Shown here piece by piece: positions 52,366 to 60,946 of a stretch of 64,000 nucleotides of DNA. The notes under the pieces were generated by a model. The model ran no database searches. It had not been told where the DNA came from and saw nothing but the letters and a program-made list of their open reading frames with translations. Source of the stretch: Clostridium sartagoforme. Its GTDB lineage: Bacteria; Bacillota; Clostridia; Clostridiales; Clostridiaceae. The position numbers and the translations under genes were made by a program. The stretch spans positions 496,001 through 560,000 of the forward strand of contig NZ_SRYR01000001.1 in NCBI RefSeq assembly GCF_004794105.1, read 5' to 3'. Each line of letters starts with the position of its first letter. The stretch's first letter is position 1.

Positions 52366-52395
52366 AATAAGCTGCCATTTGGCGGCTTATTTTTT
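52366..52395 (+). terminator. Intrinsic terminator of the hyd operon
   Basis: Arms AATAAGCTGCC and GGCGGCTTATT (one G-T) with loop ATTT, then TTTTT. Confidence 0.87.
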
Positions 52396-52467
52396 GTTTT
52401 TTCTTTATTATAGCAAATATAAAATATCAATAAAATTAAATATGCTTTTAAAGGGGAGATTAGATTC

Positions 52468-52541
52468 ACTTAGACTATAAGTCTAAAGTAATAAATTTTT
52501 TATAAAAAAATCTTTACAATGTAACAATGTTACGATAATAT
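52468..52541 (+). promoter_or_regulatory. Bactofilin-operon promoter with dyad in the spacer, plus a second palindrome
   Basis: A palindrome ACTTAGACTATAAGTCTAAAGT at 52468-52489 (one mismatch) precedes a promoter TTTACA (52513-52518), 17-base spacer, TAATAT (52536-52541). The spacer contains the inverted repeat GTAAC-AAT-GTTAC (52521-52533), the position used by MerR-type activators. AACAATGTTA is repeated at 52587-52596, next to the ribosome site of the first gene. The operon's third gene encodes a MerR-like protein. Confidence 0.65.
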
Positions 52542-52611
52542 AATAATATAAAAGTGAAAGAGATAATTTTTTATAATATTGAATGAAACAATGTTATGTT
52601 GGAGGTTGATT

Positions 52612-53322
52612 ATGAATAATATAGACATTAATGGGCTAGGAAGTATAAATGGCGGTAATTATGACAATGTAGAAATTAATGGATTAGGAACAATAAATAG
52701 CGATTTAATTTGTGAAGAGTTTACTGTAAATGGTAAGGGGAAGACTTTAGGTAGAATTAATACAAAATCTATGGATGTAAATGGACTACTTACTTGTTAT
52801 GAAGATATTGAAGTAAAGGATCCTTTTGAGATAAATGGAGTACTATCATCAAAGGGAGGTCTTAAAGGTGATAGAGTTATAGTAAATGGTAGAGCTTCTT
52901 TTGATAAAAGCGTAAATATTGATAGAGTTGAAGTAAATGGTGATTTTTATGTAGGAAAAGATTGTGAGTGCGGTAGCTTTTATTCAGATGGAAGGGTGAG
53001 AGTTAAGGGACTACTTTCAGGTGATAATATAGAATTAAATTTATCTTTGACTAATGAAATAGAGGAAATTGGTGGAGAAACATTAAATGTAAGGAAAGCA
53101 AGAAGATTAATTAGGGTTCTATTTTTCACAAAATCACGTAAAAGTAAACTTATATCTAATGTGATAGAAGCAGATGATATATATCTAGAGCATACAAAAT
53201 GCAATGTGGTTAGAGGGAAGAATATTAAGATTGGAGATGGATGTGACATCGGCAAGATAGAATATTCAGGAGAACTAATTATTAATGGGAATTCTAAAAT
53301 AAGAGAAAAGTTTAAAGTATAG
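52612..53322 (+). CDS. Bactofilin-family protein (BacE/YhbE-like)
   Basis: 236 residues from ATG 52612, with GGAGG upstream. Repeated beta-helix units: INGLGSINGGNYDNVEINGLGTI, VNGKGKTLGRINTKSMDVNG, INGVLSSKGGLKGDRVIVNG and VNGDFYVGKD; the G-x-hydrophobic periodicity is typical of polymerising bactofilins. A final IKIGDGCDIGKIEYSG motif matches the Bacillus YhbE/YhbF pair. Bactofilins build cytoskeletal sheets; in B. subtilis the pair affects flagellar assembly. Confidence 0.83.
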   Translation: MNNIDINGLGSINGGNYDNVEINGLGTINSDLICEEFTVNGKGKTLGRINTKSMDVNGLLTCYEDIEVKDPFEINGVLSSKGGLKGDRVIVNGRASFDKSVNIDRVEVNGDFYVGKDCECGSFYSDGRVRVKGLLSGDNIELNLSLTNEIEEIGGETLNVRKARRLIRVLFFTKSRKSKLISNVIEADDIYLEHTKCNVVRGKNIKIGDGCDIGKIEYSGELIINGNSKIREKFKV

Positions 53323-53337
53323 AGGGAGATATATAAT

Positions 53338-54138
53338 ATGTATAATGATACAAAAATTTTTGGTGATGGTGTTATATCAGAAGGAAAGTATAACAGGATA
53401 AAGGTAATGGGTAATAGTACTACTAATGGCAATATAGAATGTGAAGAGATGGTAATTATGGGGGATGCAGAAATTAATGGCTCTATTACAGCTAAAAAAG
53501 TAAAAATTATGGGGGACTCAAGATTCCATAATAAGATAAATATAAATATTTTAACTACTTTAGGTGATTGCAGTTTAGATGAGGATTCAATAATTGGATT
53601 AACTAAGATTAAGGGTGATTTAAAAGCTAAAAAAGATTTAGAAGTTAGAGAAGATTTGAATATAACTGGTGAAGTAAGAGTGCAAGGAAGATTAAAGGGA
53701 AATAATATAAAAGTTTTAGGAGAACTAAGTGTAGTTAAAGCTTTAACCTTTGATAATATTAATATTTTAGGTGGACTAGAAACTGATGGAAATTGTGAAG
53801 GTAACAATTTTTATAGTAAGGGAGGCTTAAAAGTTAAGGGATTATTATCAGCTGATAAAATAGAAATAATTCCTAAAAGCAGATGTATTATAGAAGAGAT
53901 TGGTGGAAGTGAAATTATTATAAGAAAGTCTAGATGGATTGACTTCGGATATGGTAGTTTAACTAGTAAAGTTATAGAAGGAGATAATATAACACTTCAA
54001 GATACAGAATGTGAAGTTGTAAGAGGTCATAATATAACTATTCTAGAAGGATGCTCAATTGGAAAAGTTGAATATACAGGAAAGATAACTATAGATAAAG
54101 ATAGTAAGGTGGTTGAGGAAGTATGTCTGAAGAATTAA
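53338..54138 (+). CDS. Bactofilin-family protein (BacF/YhbF-like)
   Basis: 266 residues, paralogue of the preceding protein (same order of repeats and the same EEIGG and CEVVRGHNI regions). Beta-helix units IKVMGNSTTNGNIECEEMVIMGDAEINGSI and so on, and LTTLGDCSLDEDSIIGLTKIKG. Overlaps the next start by 16 bases. Likely partner of the first bactofilin. Confidence 0.83.
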   Translation: MYNDTKIFGDGVISEGKYNRIKVMGNSTTNGNIECEEMVIMGDAEINGSITAKKVKIMGDSRFHNKININILTTLGDCSLDEDSIIGLTKIKGDLKAKKDLEVREDLNITGEVRVQGRLKGNNIKVLGELSVVKALTFDNINILGGLETDGNCEGNNFYSKGGLKVKGLLSADKIEIIPKSRCIIEEIGGSEIIIRKSRWIDFGYGSLTSKVIEGDNITLQDTECEVVRGHNITILEGCSIGKVEYTGKITIDKDSKVVEEVCLKN

Positions 54139-54734
54139 TTTCAAAGAAAGAGCTTTTAGATTTAACAGGAATATCTTATGGACAATTATATAGGTGGAAG
54201 AGAAAGGATTTAATTCCAGAAGAATGGTTTATAAAAAAGAGTGTATCTACTGGGCAAGAAACCTTTTTTCCAAGAGAAAAAATAATTGAAAGAATAGATA
54301 GAATAATAGAGCTTAAGGATGAAGCCTCTTTAGATGAATTAGCGTATAGGTTTTCTAATACTATTAAAGATATTAAGATAACTAGAAGTTATTTAGTAAA
54401 TGTAATAAGAGAAGATATAATAATTAAGTTTGAAGAAATTATAGATGTTCAAAATGTTTATGAAGAAAACAATATATTTGCATTATTTTTATATAACAAG
54501 TTAATTAATTTAGGAAGCTTAAGTCTTTTAGAAATAAAGGAAATAGTTCAAATAGCTAATAAAGATTACAAATTAATTGATAATAAAGAATATGAGCTAA
54601 TTATAAAGAGAAAACTTGGAGTATGTTATTTTTATATAAATGTAGACAAAATTAATTTATTTAATGATGAAGACTCTATATTAATTGCAAAAATAAATAT
54701 AAATGAATTAATCGAGGAAATAAAAAAAGTATGA
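54123..54734 (+). CDS. MerR-like DUF4004 protein (YhbD-like)
   Basis: 203 residues. The N-terminal winged helix (SKKELLDLTGISYGQLYRWKRKDLIPEEWF, then FFPREKIIERIDRIIELK) is MerR-like. The C-terminal half is helical, with YKLIDNKEYELIIKRKLG. The family (DUF4004) accompanies YhbE/YhbF-type bactofilins in Bacillus. It may bind the spacer dyad at 52521-52533 to regulate its own operon. Confidence 0.8.
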   Translation: MSEELISKKELLDLTGISYGQLYRWKRKDLIPEEWFIKKSVSTGQETFFPREKIIERIDRIIELKDEASLDELAYRFSNTIKDIKITRSYLVNVIREDIIIKFEEIIDVQNVYEENNIFALFLYNKLINLGSLSLLEIKEIVQIANKDYKLIDNKEYELIIKRKLGVCYFYINVDKINLFNDEDSILIAKININELIEEIKKV

Positions 54735-54813
54735 TAATTTAAATGAATATTTAACTTTGGTAAGTTTTGCTATATAATAATTATAAAATGGTATACAAAG
54801 GGTGAAACTTAAT

Positions 54814-55722
54814 ATGAAGGAAATAATAGAGTTATTAGAAGATATTAAAGAGGGAATAAATTTAAAGTTTAGATTATTAGATGAAAAAAATAATGTTATT
54901 TTAGATAACTTACCTTATTCAGAAACTAATATTTCTAAATGGATTAATATAGATGGAAATACTTTTAAAATAGTATTAGATAGAGAAAATAATAATTTAT
55001 TTCCCCTAATTGAATTTACTATTGTGAAATTATCAAGTAAAGATAACTTAGTTGAAGATTTACTTGAAGGGAGAAAAAATATTGACTCTCTAAGAAGTCA
55101 TTCCATAAATATAGGAAATAAGATACTTTTATTAGAAGTAAGAGATAAAAAAACTGTATTAGATATAGTAAAGAACACCTATAGTGATACTGATTTTTAT
55201 GTTAGTGAAGTTTACGATAGAATTAGTATTATTGGAAATTTAGAAGATGAAATGGAGCATGCTCTATCTTTAAAGCATTTTATTGAAGAGGATTTAGGAG
55301 ATCATGCAAAAGTAGCAATAAGTGAAATAAAGGATAATAGTAGTGAAGGTTTTAGAAATAGTTATGAAGAGGCAGTAATAGCACTAGAGATAGGAAGTTA
55401 TTTTAAGATAAAACCAGAAATATATATTATTAACAATATGTTTTTAGAAAAAGCTATTTTTAATATTTCTAAAGAGTATTTAAATGAATTAAAGGTAAGA
55501 TATAAAGATATTTTTATAAACTTTAATTATGAATTATTTCAGACTTTAGAAGAGGTTTTAGCTTGCAATCTATCTTTAAGTAAGGCTTCAAAAAATTTAT
55601 TTATACATAGAAATACTTTAATGTATAGAATAGATAAAATAAAAAAAGAGACAGGCTTTGATATAAGAAATTTTAAAGAAGCAACTTTTCTTTATATATT
55701 ATATATGAATAGCAAAGTATAA
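54814..55722 (+). CDS. PucR-family transcriptional regulator (C-terminal HTH)
   Basis: 302 residues from ATG 54814, with AAAGGGTGA upstream. The PucR C-terminal helix-turn-helix is residues ~245-295: LFQTLEEVLACNLSLSKASKNLFIHRNTLMYRIDKIKKETGFDIRNF. A GGDEF-like or GAF-type domain probably fills the middle (ALSLKHFIEEDLGDHAKVAISE...EAVIALEIGSYF). CdaR/PucR regulators control nitrogen or sugar-acid genes; the target here is not clear. Confidence 0.85.
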   Translation: MKEIIELLEDIKEGINLKFRLLDEKNNVILDNLPYSETNISKWINIDGNTFKIVLDRENNNLFPLIEFTIVKLSSKDNLVEDLLEGRKNIDSLRSHSINIGNKILLLEVRDKKTVLDIVKNTYSDTDFYVSEVYDRISIIGNLEDEMEHALSLKHFIEEDLGDHAKVAISEIKDNSSEGFRNSYEEAVIALEIGSYFKIKPEIYIINNMFLEKAIFNISKEYLNELKVRYKDIFINFNYELFQTLEEVLACNLSLSKASKNLFIHRNTLMYRIDKIKKETGFDIRNFKEATFLYILYMNSKV

Positions 55723-55766
55723 AGTTGTTAATAACATTAGACTATTACATAACTTTTTATTAAATG

Positions 55767-55791
55767 GGGCTGCCTAAGGGCAGCCTTTTTT
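55767..55791. terminator. Intrinsic terminator
   Basis: GGGGCTGCC and GGCAGCC-like arms with TAA loop and a T tract, between the convergent regulator and chromate-transport genes. Confidence 0.85.
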
Positions 55792-55795
55792 ATTT

Positions 55796-56356
55796 TTATG
55801 TATATAAAAATAAGCCTATTAGTCCTGAAAGCAAAATAATATTTAAGGTACTTATCTTAAATTTTCTTAATAAAAACATTGAAACAGCAAATATAGCTGC
55901 TGCCATTAAATTAATAGTTTTTAAATCGAAAATAATACTAGATTGACCAGTAAAGGATATAAGAATTATTGTGCAAGATGCGGCAATTATAAGTCCAATA
56001 GAAGTAGATCTTAATCCTTTTAATATATTTGATATTTCACTTATGTCACTATTTTTCTTAAAGAATTTAAAAAGTGTAATTGAAATAATAATACCTGTAA
56101 TAACACAAGCAAAGGTAGCTACTATAGCGCCTAAGGTTCCACCTAACCTTATTCCAACGAAAGTTGAAGCATTTATTGATAGAGGACCTGGAGTCATTTG
56201 AGAAATAGTTAATATATCAGTGAATTCTTGAAGGCTTAGCCAGCTTTGATTATCAACAATTTCTTTTTGTATTAAAGGTACTATGGCATAACCGCCACCA
56301 ATACTAAAGGAGCCTATCTTTAAAAATATTATAAATAAATCAAATAATATACTCAT
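55796..56356 (-). CDS. Chromate transporter (ChrA half), second subunit
   Basis: 186 residues. Half-length CHR protein: FLKIGSFSIGGGYAIVPLIQKEIVD, LTISQMTPGPLSINASTFVGIR and later membrane segments. In the half-length group two adjacent genes form the transporter, as here; they overlap by 4 bases. Confidence 0.9.
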   Translation of the reverse strand: MSILFDLFIIFLKIGSFSIGGGYAIVPLIQKEIVDNQSWLSLQEFTDILTISQMTPGPLSINASTFVGIRLGGTLGAIVATFACVITGIIISITLFKFFKKNSDISEISNILKGLRSTSIGLIIAASCTIILISFTGQSSIIFDLKTINLMAAAIFAVSMFLLRKFKISTLNIILLSGLIGLFLYT

Positions 56357-56925
56357 ATCTGATTAGCCTCCCTTCTTTTTCTAAAGAATGCTTGTCCGAA
56401 GCTTAGTATAGCACCTAAAATTAGTATTAGTATTACATTAACATTAAAGAAAAAGCTAGCTATAAAAGATAAAGGCACTAATAAAGTAAGTAGCAAGTTT
56501 TTTTCTTTAAATACAGTAAGGCTCATATCTATTACTAAATCAACAATTGCAGCAGCTACTCCAGCTTCCATACCCTTAAGGATTGCTGAAATATAAATAT
56601 TACTTCTAAATGCATCGTAGAAAATCGAAACAATAGATAAAATTATAAGGGGGGGTAACACTGTACCAATACAAGTAATTATAGCCCCTGGAATTCCGAG
56701 AAACCTATATCCAATTAAAGATGATAAGTTTACTGCAATAGCACCAGGAGATGATTGAGCAATAGCAGCCATATCAAGCAGCTCATTTTCAGTTAATATC
56801 CTCATATCTTCTACTAGATATTTTTTGAAAAAAGGGATAATTACATAACCACCACCAAAGCTAAAACAGCTTACATAAAAAGTGACCTTAAAAAGTTTAA
56901 AGTAAAATTTAAAGTTTTTTTCCAA
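56353..56925 (-). CDS. Chromate transporter (ChrA half), first subunit
   Basis: 190 residues, TTG start with AAAGGAGG upstream (7 bases). FKVTFYVSCFSFGGGYVIIPFFKKYLVED, MAAIAQSSPGAIAVNLSSLIGYR; about five membrane segments. Half-length paralogue of the next gene, together exporting or importing chromate or sulfate-like anions. The real substrate is not certain for anaerobes. Confidence 0.9.
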   Translation of the reverse strand: MEKNFKFYFKLFKVTFYVSCFSFGGGYVIIPFFKKYLVEDMRILTENELLDMAAIAQSSPGAIAVNLSSLIGYRFLGIPGAIITCIGTVLPPLIILSIVSIFYDAFRSNIYISAILKGMEAGVAAAIVDLVIDMSLTVFKEKNLLLTLLVPLSFIASFFFNVNVILILILGAILSFGQAFFRKRREANQI

Positions 56926-57054
56926 TTCTCAACCTCCTTTAAGAAAGACTCTATTAATAGTATATACTGAAATTAGGGTTTAAGGAAGAAAATAGCATAG
57001 ACACTTTTAAAATAATGGGAATTATGCTTTAATATTCTATAAGGAGGGGGTTAT

Positions 57055-57981
57055 ATGCCAATTAAAATTCCTAAGGAATTACCAGCTTTTAAAGTGCTAT
57101 CTAATGAAAATATATTTGTAATGAATATAGAAAGGGCACAAACACAAGATATAAGACCTTTAAAAATAGCAATATTAAATTTAATGCCAATTAAGATTCA
57201 GGCAGAAAATCAATTGCTTAGGTATTTATCGAACACTCCAATACAAGTTGAAATTACACTTTTGCAAACGAAAACCTATACTTCACAAAATACTCCTATA
57301 GAGCATTTAGAAAAGTTCTATAATTACTTTGATGAAGTTAAGAATGAAAAGTTTGATGGGTTAATAATAACTGGGGCACCTGTTGAGACTTTAAAGTTTG
57401 AAGATGTAGCGTATTGGAAGGAACTTGAGGAAATCTTTGAGTGGAGCAGGGAAAATGTATTTTCAACACTTCATATCTGTTGGGGAGCGCAAGCGGCTTT
57501 ATATTATCATTATAATATAGAAAAATATCCATTAGATAAGAAGATATTTGGAGTATTTTCACATAAGGTAAATAAAATTAATGAAGACTTAACAAGAGGT
57601 CTTGATGATATTTTTTATGCACCTCACTCAAGACATACTACAACATTAAAAGAAGATATAGAAAAGGTTAAAGACCTTGATATCCTAGCAGAGTCAGAAG
57701 AAGCTGGAGCATTTATAATTGCAACTAGAGATAAAAGACAAGTGTTTATTACAGGACACCTAGAGTATGATAGAGATACTTTAATGGGGGAATATATAAG
57801 GGACTGTAGTAAGGGGATGGAAGTAGCTATTCCTAAAAACTATTTTCCTAATGATAATATTGATGAAACTCCACTAGTAAAATGGAGGGGAAGTGCCAAT
57901 ATAGTATTTGGTAATTGGCTAAATTATTGTATCTATCAAAATACTCCGTTTGAATTAGAGAAAATAAATAAACTATATTAA
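57055..57981 (+). CDS. metA: Homoserine O-acetyltransferase (MetA)
   Basis: 308 residues. Catalytic Cys142 is in [13 protein letters not shown]; the active-site His lies in [10 protein letters not shown]. Residue 111 in GAPVE is Glu; in this family Glu at that position is linked to acetyl-CoA use and Gly to succinyl-CoA, so I call it an acetyltransferase. It makes O-acetylhomoserine for methionine synthesis, drawing on hom. GGAGGGGG before ATG. No SAM riboswitch is seen. Confidence 0.94.
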   Translation: MPIKIPKELPAFKVLSNENIFVMNIERAQTQDIRPLKIAILNLMPIKIQAENQLLRYLSNTPIQVEITLLQTKTYTSQNTPIEHLEKFYNYFDEVKNEKFDGLIITGAPVETLKFEDVAYWKELEEIFEWSRENVFSTLHICWGAQAALYYHYNIEKYPLDKKIFGVFSHKVNKINEDLTRGLDDIFYAPHSRHTTTLKEDIEKVKDLDILAESEEAGAFIIATRDKRQVFITGHLEYDRDTLMGEYIRDCSKGMEVAIPKNYFPNDNIDETPLVKWRGSANIVFGNWLNYCIYQNTPFELEKINKLY

Positions 57982-57982
57982 A

Positions 57983-58004
57983 AAGGTTGCCTTAGGGCAA
58001 CCTA
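57983..58004 (+). terminator. Hairpin after metA
   Basis: AGGTTGCC, TTAG, GGCAACCT; weak T tract, followed by the start of a dyad module (GTGAAAACTCAG) that is cut off. Confidence 0.6.
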
Positions 58005-58066
58005 TTTCAATTAATAATTAGCAATTAACAGTTTAAGTGAAAACTCAGCGAATTAATTTTTTAATT

Positions 58067-58264
58067 AGAAAAATAGTTGCTTGGGAGGTGTGGACTGAAG
58101 AGAATGTTGAACTTGCATCAGAATTAGTAGACAGAGTTATGCTATCAGAGAAAGTTAAGAGAAAAAATAATAAAAAACTATTAGTTCTACATTTAGATAA
58201 GGGTGCGCCTATGAAATCATATACTCTAAAAGCTAAATTAGAAGTTCCAGGAGTAATATCGTCA
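58067..58264 (+). pseudogene. Remnant of an IS3-type transposase (DDE integrase core)
   Basis: The stretch RKIVAWEVWTEENVELASELVDRV... and LLVLHLDKGAPMKSYTLKAKLE resembles the IS3/rve integrase core (VGWEV...SAELAAEL, VLHSDNGSPMKxxT). The usual D-N-G-S is D-K-G-A here and both ends are missing. The frame is joined by chance to the preceding repeat module. No inverted repeats of an IS were found. Confidence 0.6.
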
Positions 58265-58276
58265 TACTTTATTACT

Positions 58277-59073
58277 TCACTTTTTTTTATTCTTTTTTAA
58301 AATAATAGCTGAATGGTCTGTAAATTCTTTTCTTGGCTCATCATTAATTTCTATATCTATGTCATATTTATATTGTGCCCATGAATTTTCTGATATTAAG
58401 GCATAATCTATTCTGTTATTTTTATGTGTAGGAGTTGTATTTGGATTACCTTTCTCAATCCCAAAATCAATAAAACCAATTCGTAAAAAATCTTTTTCTT
58501 TGTGTATTAGGCTCAAACACATTCAAATCACCAATAATAATGATATCATTGATTTTTTCATTGTATCCTAGAATATTCATACAAGCATAAGGATGAATAT
58601 GCTTTAACAAATCTATCAGAGATTTCCAAAACAACATTATATCAATCCCATGAGATGGGGCATGCAAACCCATTATTAAGTCATACTTGTTTGTATTAGT
58701 ATGTTTTTTAAAAAAATAGTCCTATTTTTCTGAGATAAAATGAATGGCTGTAAATCTATGCTATCAATACCACTATCTTTTTTAACAATAGCTAGGGTTA
58801 TAAAATTGGGTTTATTAAATTCACTAGGTTCTAAGAAAGTTATTTCTTTAGAATTTTCTTATGCTATTTTTTTATTAATTTGTTTTTTAAATTCTTAAAC
58901 TTTTTTTGACTTTTATAAGGAAATTCATGCAAAATAACTATATCTTCAGCTGTATTTAAGTGGGTACACAAATAATTTGCAACAGCGTCAAGCAACTCTT
59001 CTACTCTAGAATATTTATTTACATATTTATCTATATTAAGCTGATTTATATTTGGTGAAGTAATCATTTTCAT
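58277..59073 (-). pseudogene. Frameshifted endonuclease/exonuclease/phosphatase-family gene
   Basis: On the minus strand, pieces of one gene lie in different frames: EDIVILHEFPYKSQKKF (N-terminal catalytic Glu region), FNKPNFITLAIVKKDSGIDSLQPF, MGLHAPSHGIDI, DIIIIGDLNVFEPNTQRKRF (GDFN-type motif), then NRIDYALIS and EFTDHSAIILKK (catalytic Asp/His). A stop or frame change occurs near 58860-58870, near 58670-58720 and near 58500-58520. Clearly an EEP-fold protein once, no longer intact. A sequencing error at three spots is the alternative. Confidence 0.75.
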
Positions 59074-59171
59074 TTCACCTCAAATTCCAATTTTACGCTA
59101 TTATATATTATACTTGTAATAATATATAATAGCGTAATCATATTGTAACGTTCTTAAATAAATTTTGAATT

Positions 59172-59894
59172 TCATTCTGAAACAACGTCTACATAATCAT
59201 TTTCACAAATTTCAATATTATCTACTTCATTTTTCTCGTTTACAGAAAAATCATTTTTAAAAAACCACTTATATGAACGATTTGCAATTATCTTAGTTTC
59301 AACTAAATCTAATCCGCCACCGATGACTGCACCTACACCGGGAAGAAGTTTCCCTAAATTTATAACTCCTTTTGTTCCAAATTTGGTTATAAATCGGAAA
59401 CCAACTTTTTGATTGATTTTAGTCAGTACCTTGCCCGGTATTTTCTTAATCAATCCATTTGCAAATTTAACACTGAACTTAATGCTTGCCTGTTTTATCA
59501 CTTTATTGACCGCAACACCAGCAAGGCAAGCATATACAAAAGTTTGAGTTTGGTCACTGTCGAGGTCAAAGCCAGCCATATATGCAGTGCAAGCTATCAT
59601 ACGCATTTGTACATAGATTACGCTAGTAACATTTGCAGGAAGAGTTACAGGCATAGTAATAAATCCACCAAATCCAGTAATAAAACCTGACGTTGCACAT
59701 TTAGCAACTTGATTTCGGAGCATTGCTTCGCAAGCAGCTTCCTTAGTTTTATACTTTTTCAAATAATTATTAGCCATTTCTTCAACATTAAGACTGACTT
59801 TAGGAATACCGTTTAAGCATTTCTCATAACAAGAATCTAAAATTTTCATTATATCTTCTTGTGATACTAATGCTTTCTTTTCTTCTTTACCCAT
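59172..59894 (-). CDS. EcsC-family protein
   Basis: 240 residues. Gly-rich SGFITGFGGFITMPVTLPANVTSVIYVQMRMIACTAYMAGFD and LPGVGAVIGGGLDLVETKIIANRSYKWF match EcsC-family domains, which have membrane-associated helices. Codon use looks a little less extreme in A/T than its neighbours (for example CCACCGATGACTGCACCTACACC on the plus strand), as if it came in recently with the decayed island. Function unknown. The start has AAAGGAT upstream. Confidence 0.83.
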   Translation of the reverse strand: MGKEEKKALVSQEDIMKILDSCYEKCLNGIPKVSLNVEEMANNYLKKYKTKEAACEAMLRNQVAKCATSGFITGFGGFITMPVTLPANVTSVIYVQMRMIACTAYMAGFDLDSDQTQTFVYACLAGVAVNKVIKQASIKFSVKFANGLIKKIPGKVLTKINQKVGFRFITKFGTKGVINLGKLLPGVGAVIGGGLDLVETKIIANRSYKWFFKNDFSVNEKNEVDNIEICENDYVDVVSE

Positions 59895-60270
59895 ATTAAA
59901 AAAATCCTTTCTAAAATTTTAATTTACCTATATAACACAAAGTCATTATAACATTTAAATGACATATACGTCATTTATTTCCTGCTTAGTGAAGAATGCT
60001 TTTTAGTCCATGATTTATCAATAGTGTAGGTATTACTATGCAACAAGCTCTTGACAAATCAGGTTCTAAAAATGGTGTACAATCTTTATTTTTCTTATTA
60101 TTGCTTGTAAGACTGTGTTTATGCTGATAATCTTAATTTAGTATCTTTTAAAAAAAGAATAAGAAAAGTATTATTTACAAAAATTACATTGCAAAATCTA
60201 TATAAAAATTATATTATTATATAATAATTATTAAATAATAAATTTTATTCAATTTTATAGGAGGACGAAA
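59895..60270. promoter_or_regulatory. Divergent intergenic region with a TGAC/GTCA palindrome
   Basis: ATGACATATACGTCAT (59959-59974) with flanking AA/TT is a candidate operator near the start of the EcsC gene; AGTCAT occurs at 59941. The remaining ~290 bases hold no frame or known RNA. AGGAGGA precedes the gene at 60271. Confidence 0.45.
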
Positions 60271-60681
60271 ATGAAAAAGTATTTTAATTTATCTACTGTA
60301 TATTTAGTATTAGGACTAGCTATGGGAGTTTTTTATAGAGAGTTTACAAAGATTAATGGATTTGAAGGGAAGACTACGTTATCTGTAGTCCATACGCATG
60401 CATTAACATTAGGATTTATTTTCTTTATAATAGTACTTCTTTTAGAAAAGAGTTTCACTTTATCTAATATTAAAGGATTTAATTGGTGGACAATCCTTTA
60501 TAATATTTCATTAGTGTATACTTTAGTAACTTTAACAGCAAGAGGTGTAATGCAGGTATTAGGAACTGACTTTGCTGGTCTTAGTCATATTGCAGGACTT
60601 GGGCATGTATTATTAGGAATTGCACTTATATGGTTTGTAGTAATTGTAAATAAGGCTATAGGTAATATTGAATCTAAGTAA
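60271..60681 (+). CDS. DUF2871 membrane protein
   Basis: 136 residues, four membrane segments. Conserved His in SVVHTHALTLGFIFF and SHIAGLGHVLLGIALIWF, and YREFTKINGF. These His in helices could bind heme or metal, an idea from the motif only. Recalled as DUF2871. The stop codon is inside the end of the palindromic element. Confidence 0.75.
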   Translation: MKKYFNLSTVYLVLGLAMGVFYREFTKINGFEGKTTLSVVHTHALTLGFIFFIIVLLLEKSFTLSNIKGFNWWTILYNISLVYTLVTLTARGVMQVLGTDFAGLSHIAGLGHVLLGIALIWFVVIVNKAIGNIESK

Positions 60682-60873
60682 TAAAATGCGAAGCATTTTA
60701 TTACTGAAAGAATGAAAAAATTAAAAAATTAAAGAATGTATATAAAAAATATTTACAGATTTTTTTAGGTCATCTTTAAAATAAAGGAGGTTTTGCATTG
60801 CAAAACCTCTTCCTTCATTTTTTCATTCTTTCATTAATTTAATTTTTTCATTTTAAAATGCTTCGCATTTTAC
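60680..60873. repeat. MITE-like palindromic element, copy 2 (inverted)
   Basis: AATAAAATGCGAAGCATTTTA at the left end and TTAAAATGCTTCGCATTTTA at the right; inside GAATGAAAAAATTAA tracts, an AAAATATTTACAGATTTTTT dyad and GGTTTTGCATTGCAAAACC. It is the reverse complement of 25183-25363 with about 10% difference plus a short insertion. It may serve as a terminator of the DUF2871 gene. Confidence 0.85.
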
Positions 60874-60946
60874 TACATCTCATGATATATTAGGTTATGA
60901 AGTAAGCTCTTAATTTTTCATTTATTATATGGGAGTGTGTGATTAT

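Noticed and set aside
52980-53807. 275-codon minus-strand frame across the two bactofilin genes
   Set aside because: Shadow of the beta-helix repeats; it crosses an operon junction and has no homology I recognise.
56926-57054. SAM riboswitch before metA
   Set aside because: Only about 130 bases between divergent genes, with no k-turn or terminator pattern.
58037-58300. 87-codon gene at 58037
   Set aside because: Starts inside a repeat module and matches only the middle of a transposase; treated as a pseudogene fragment.
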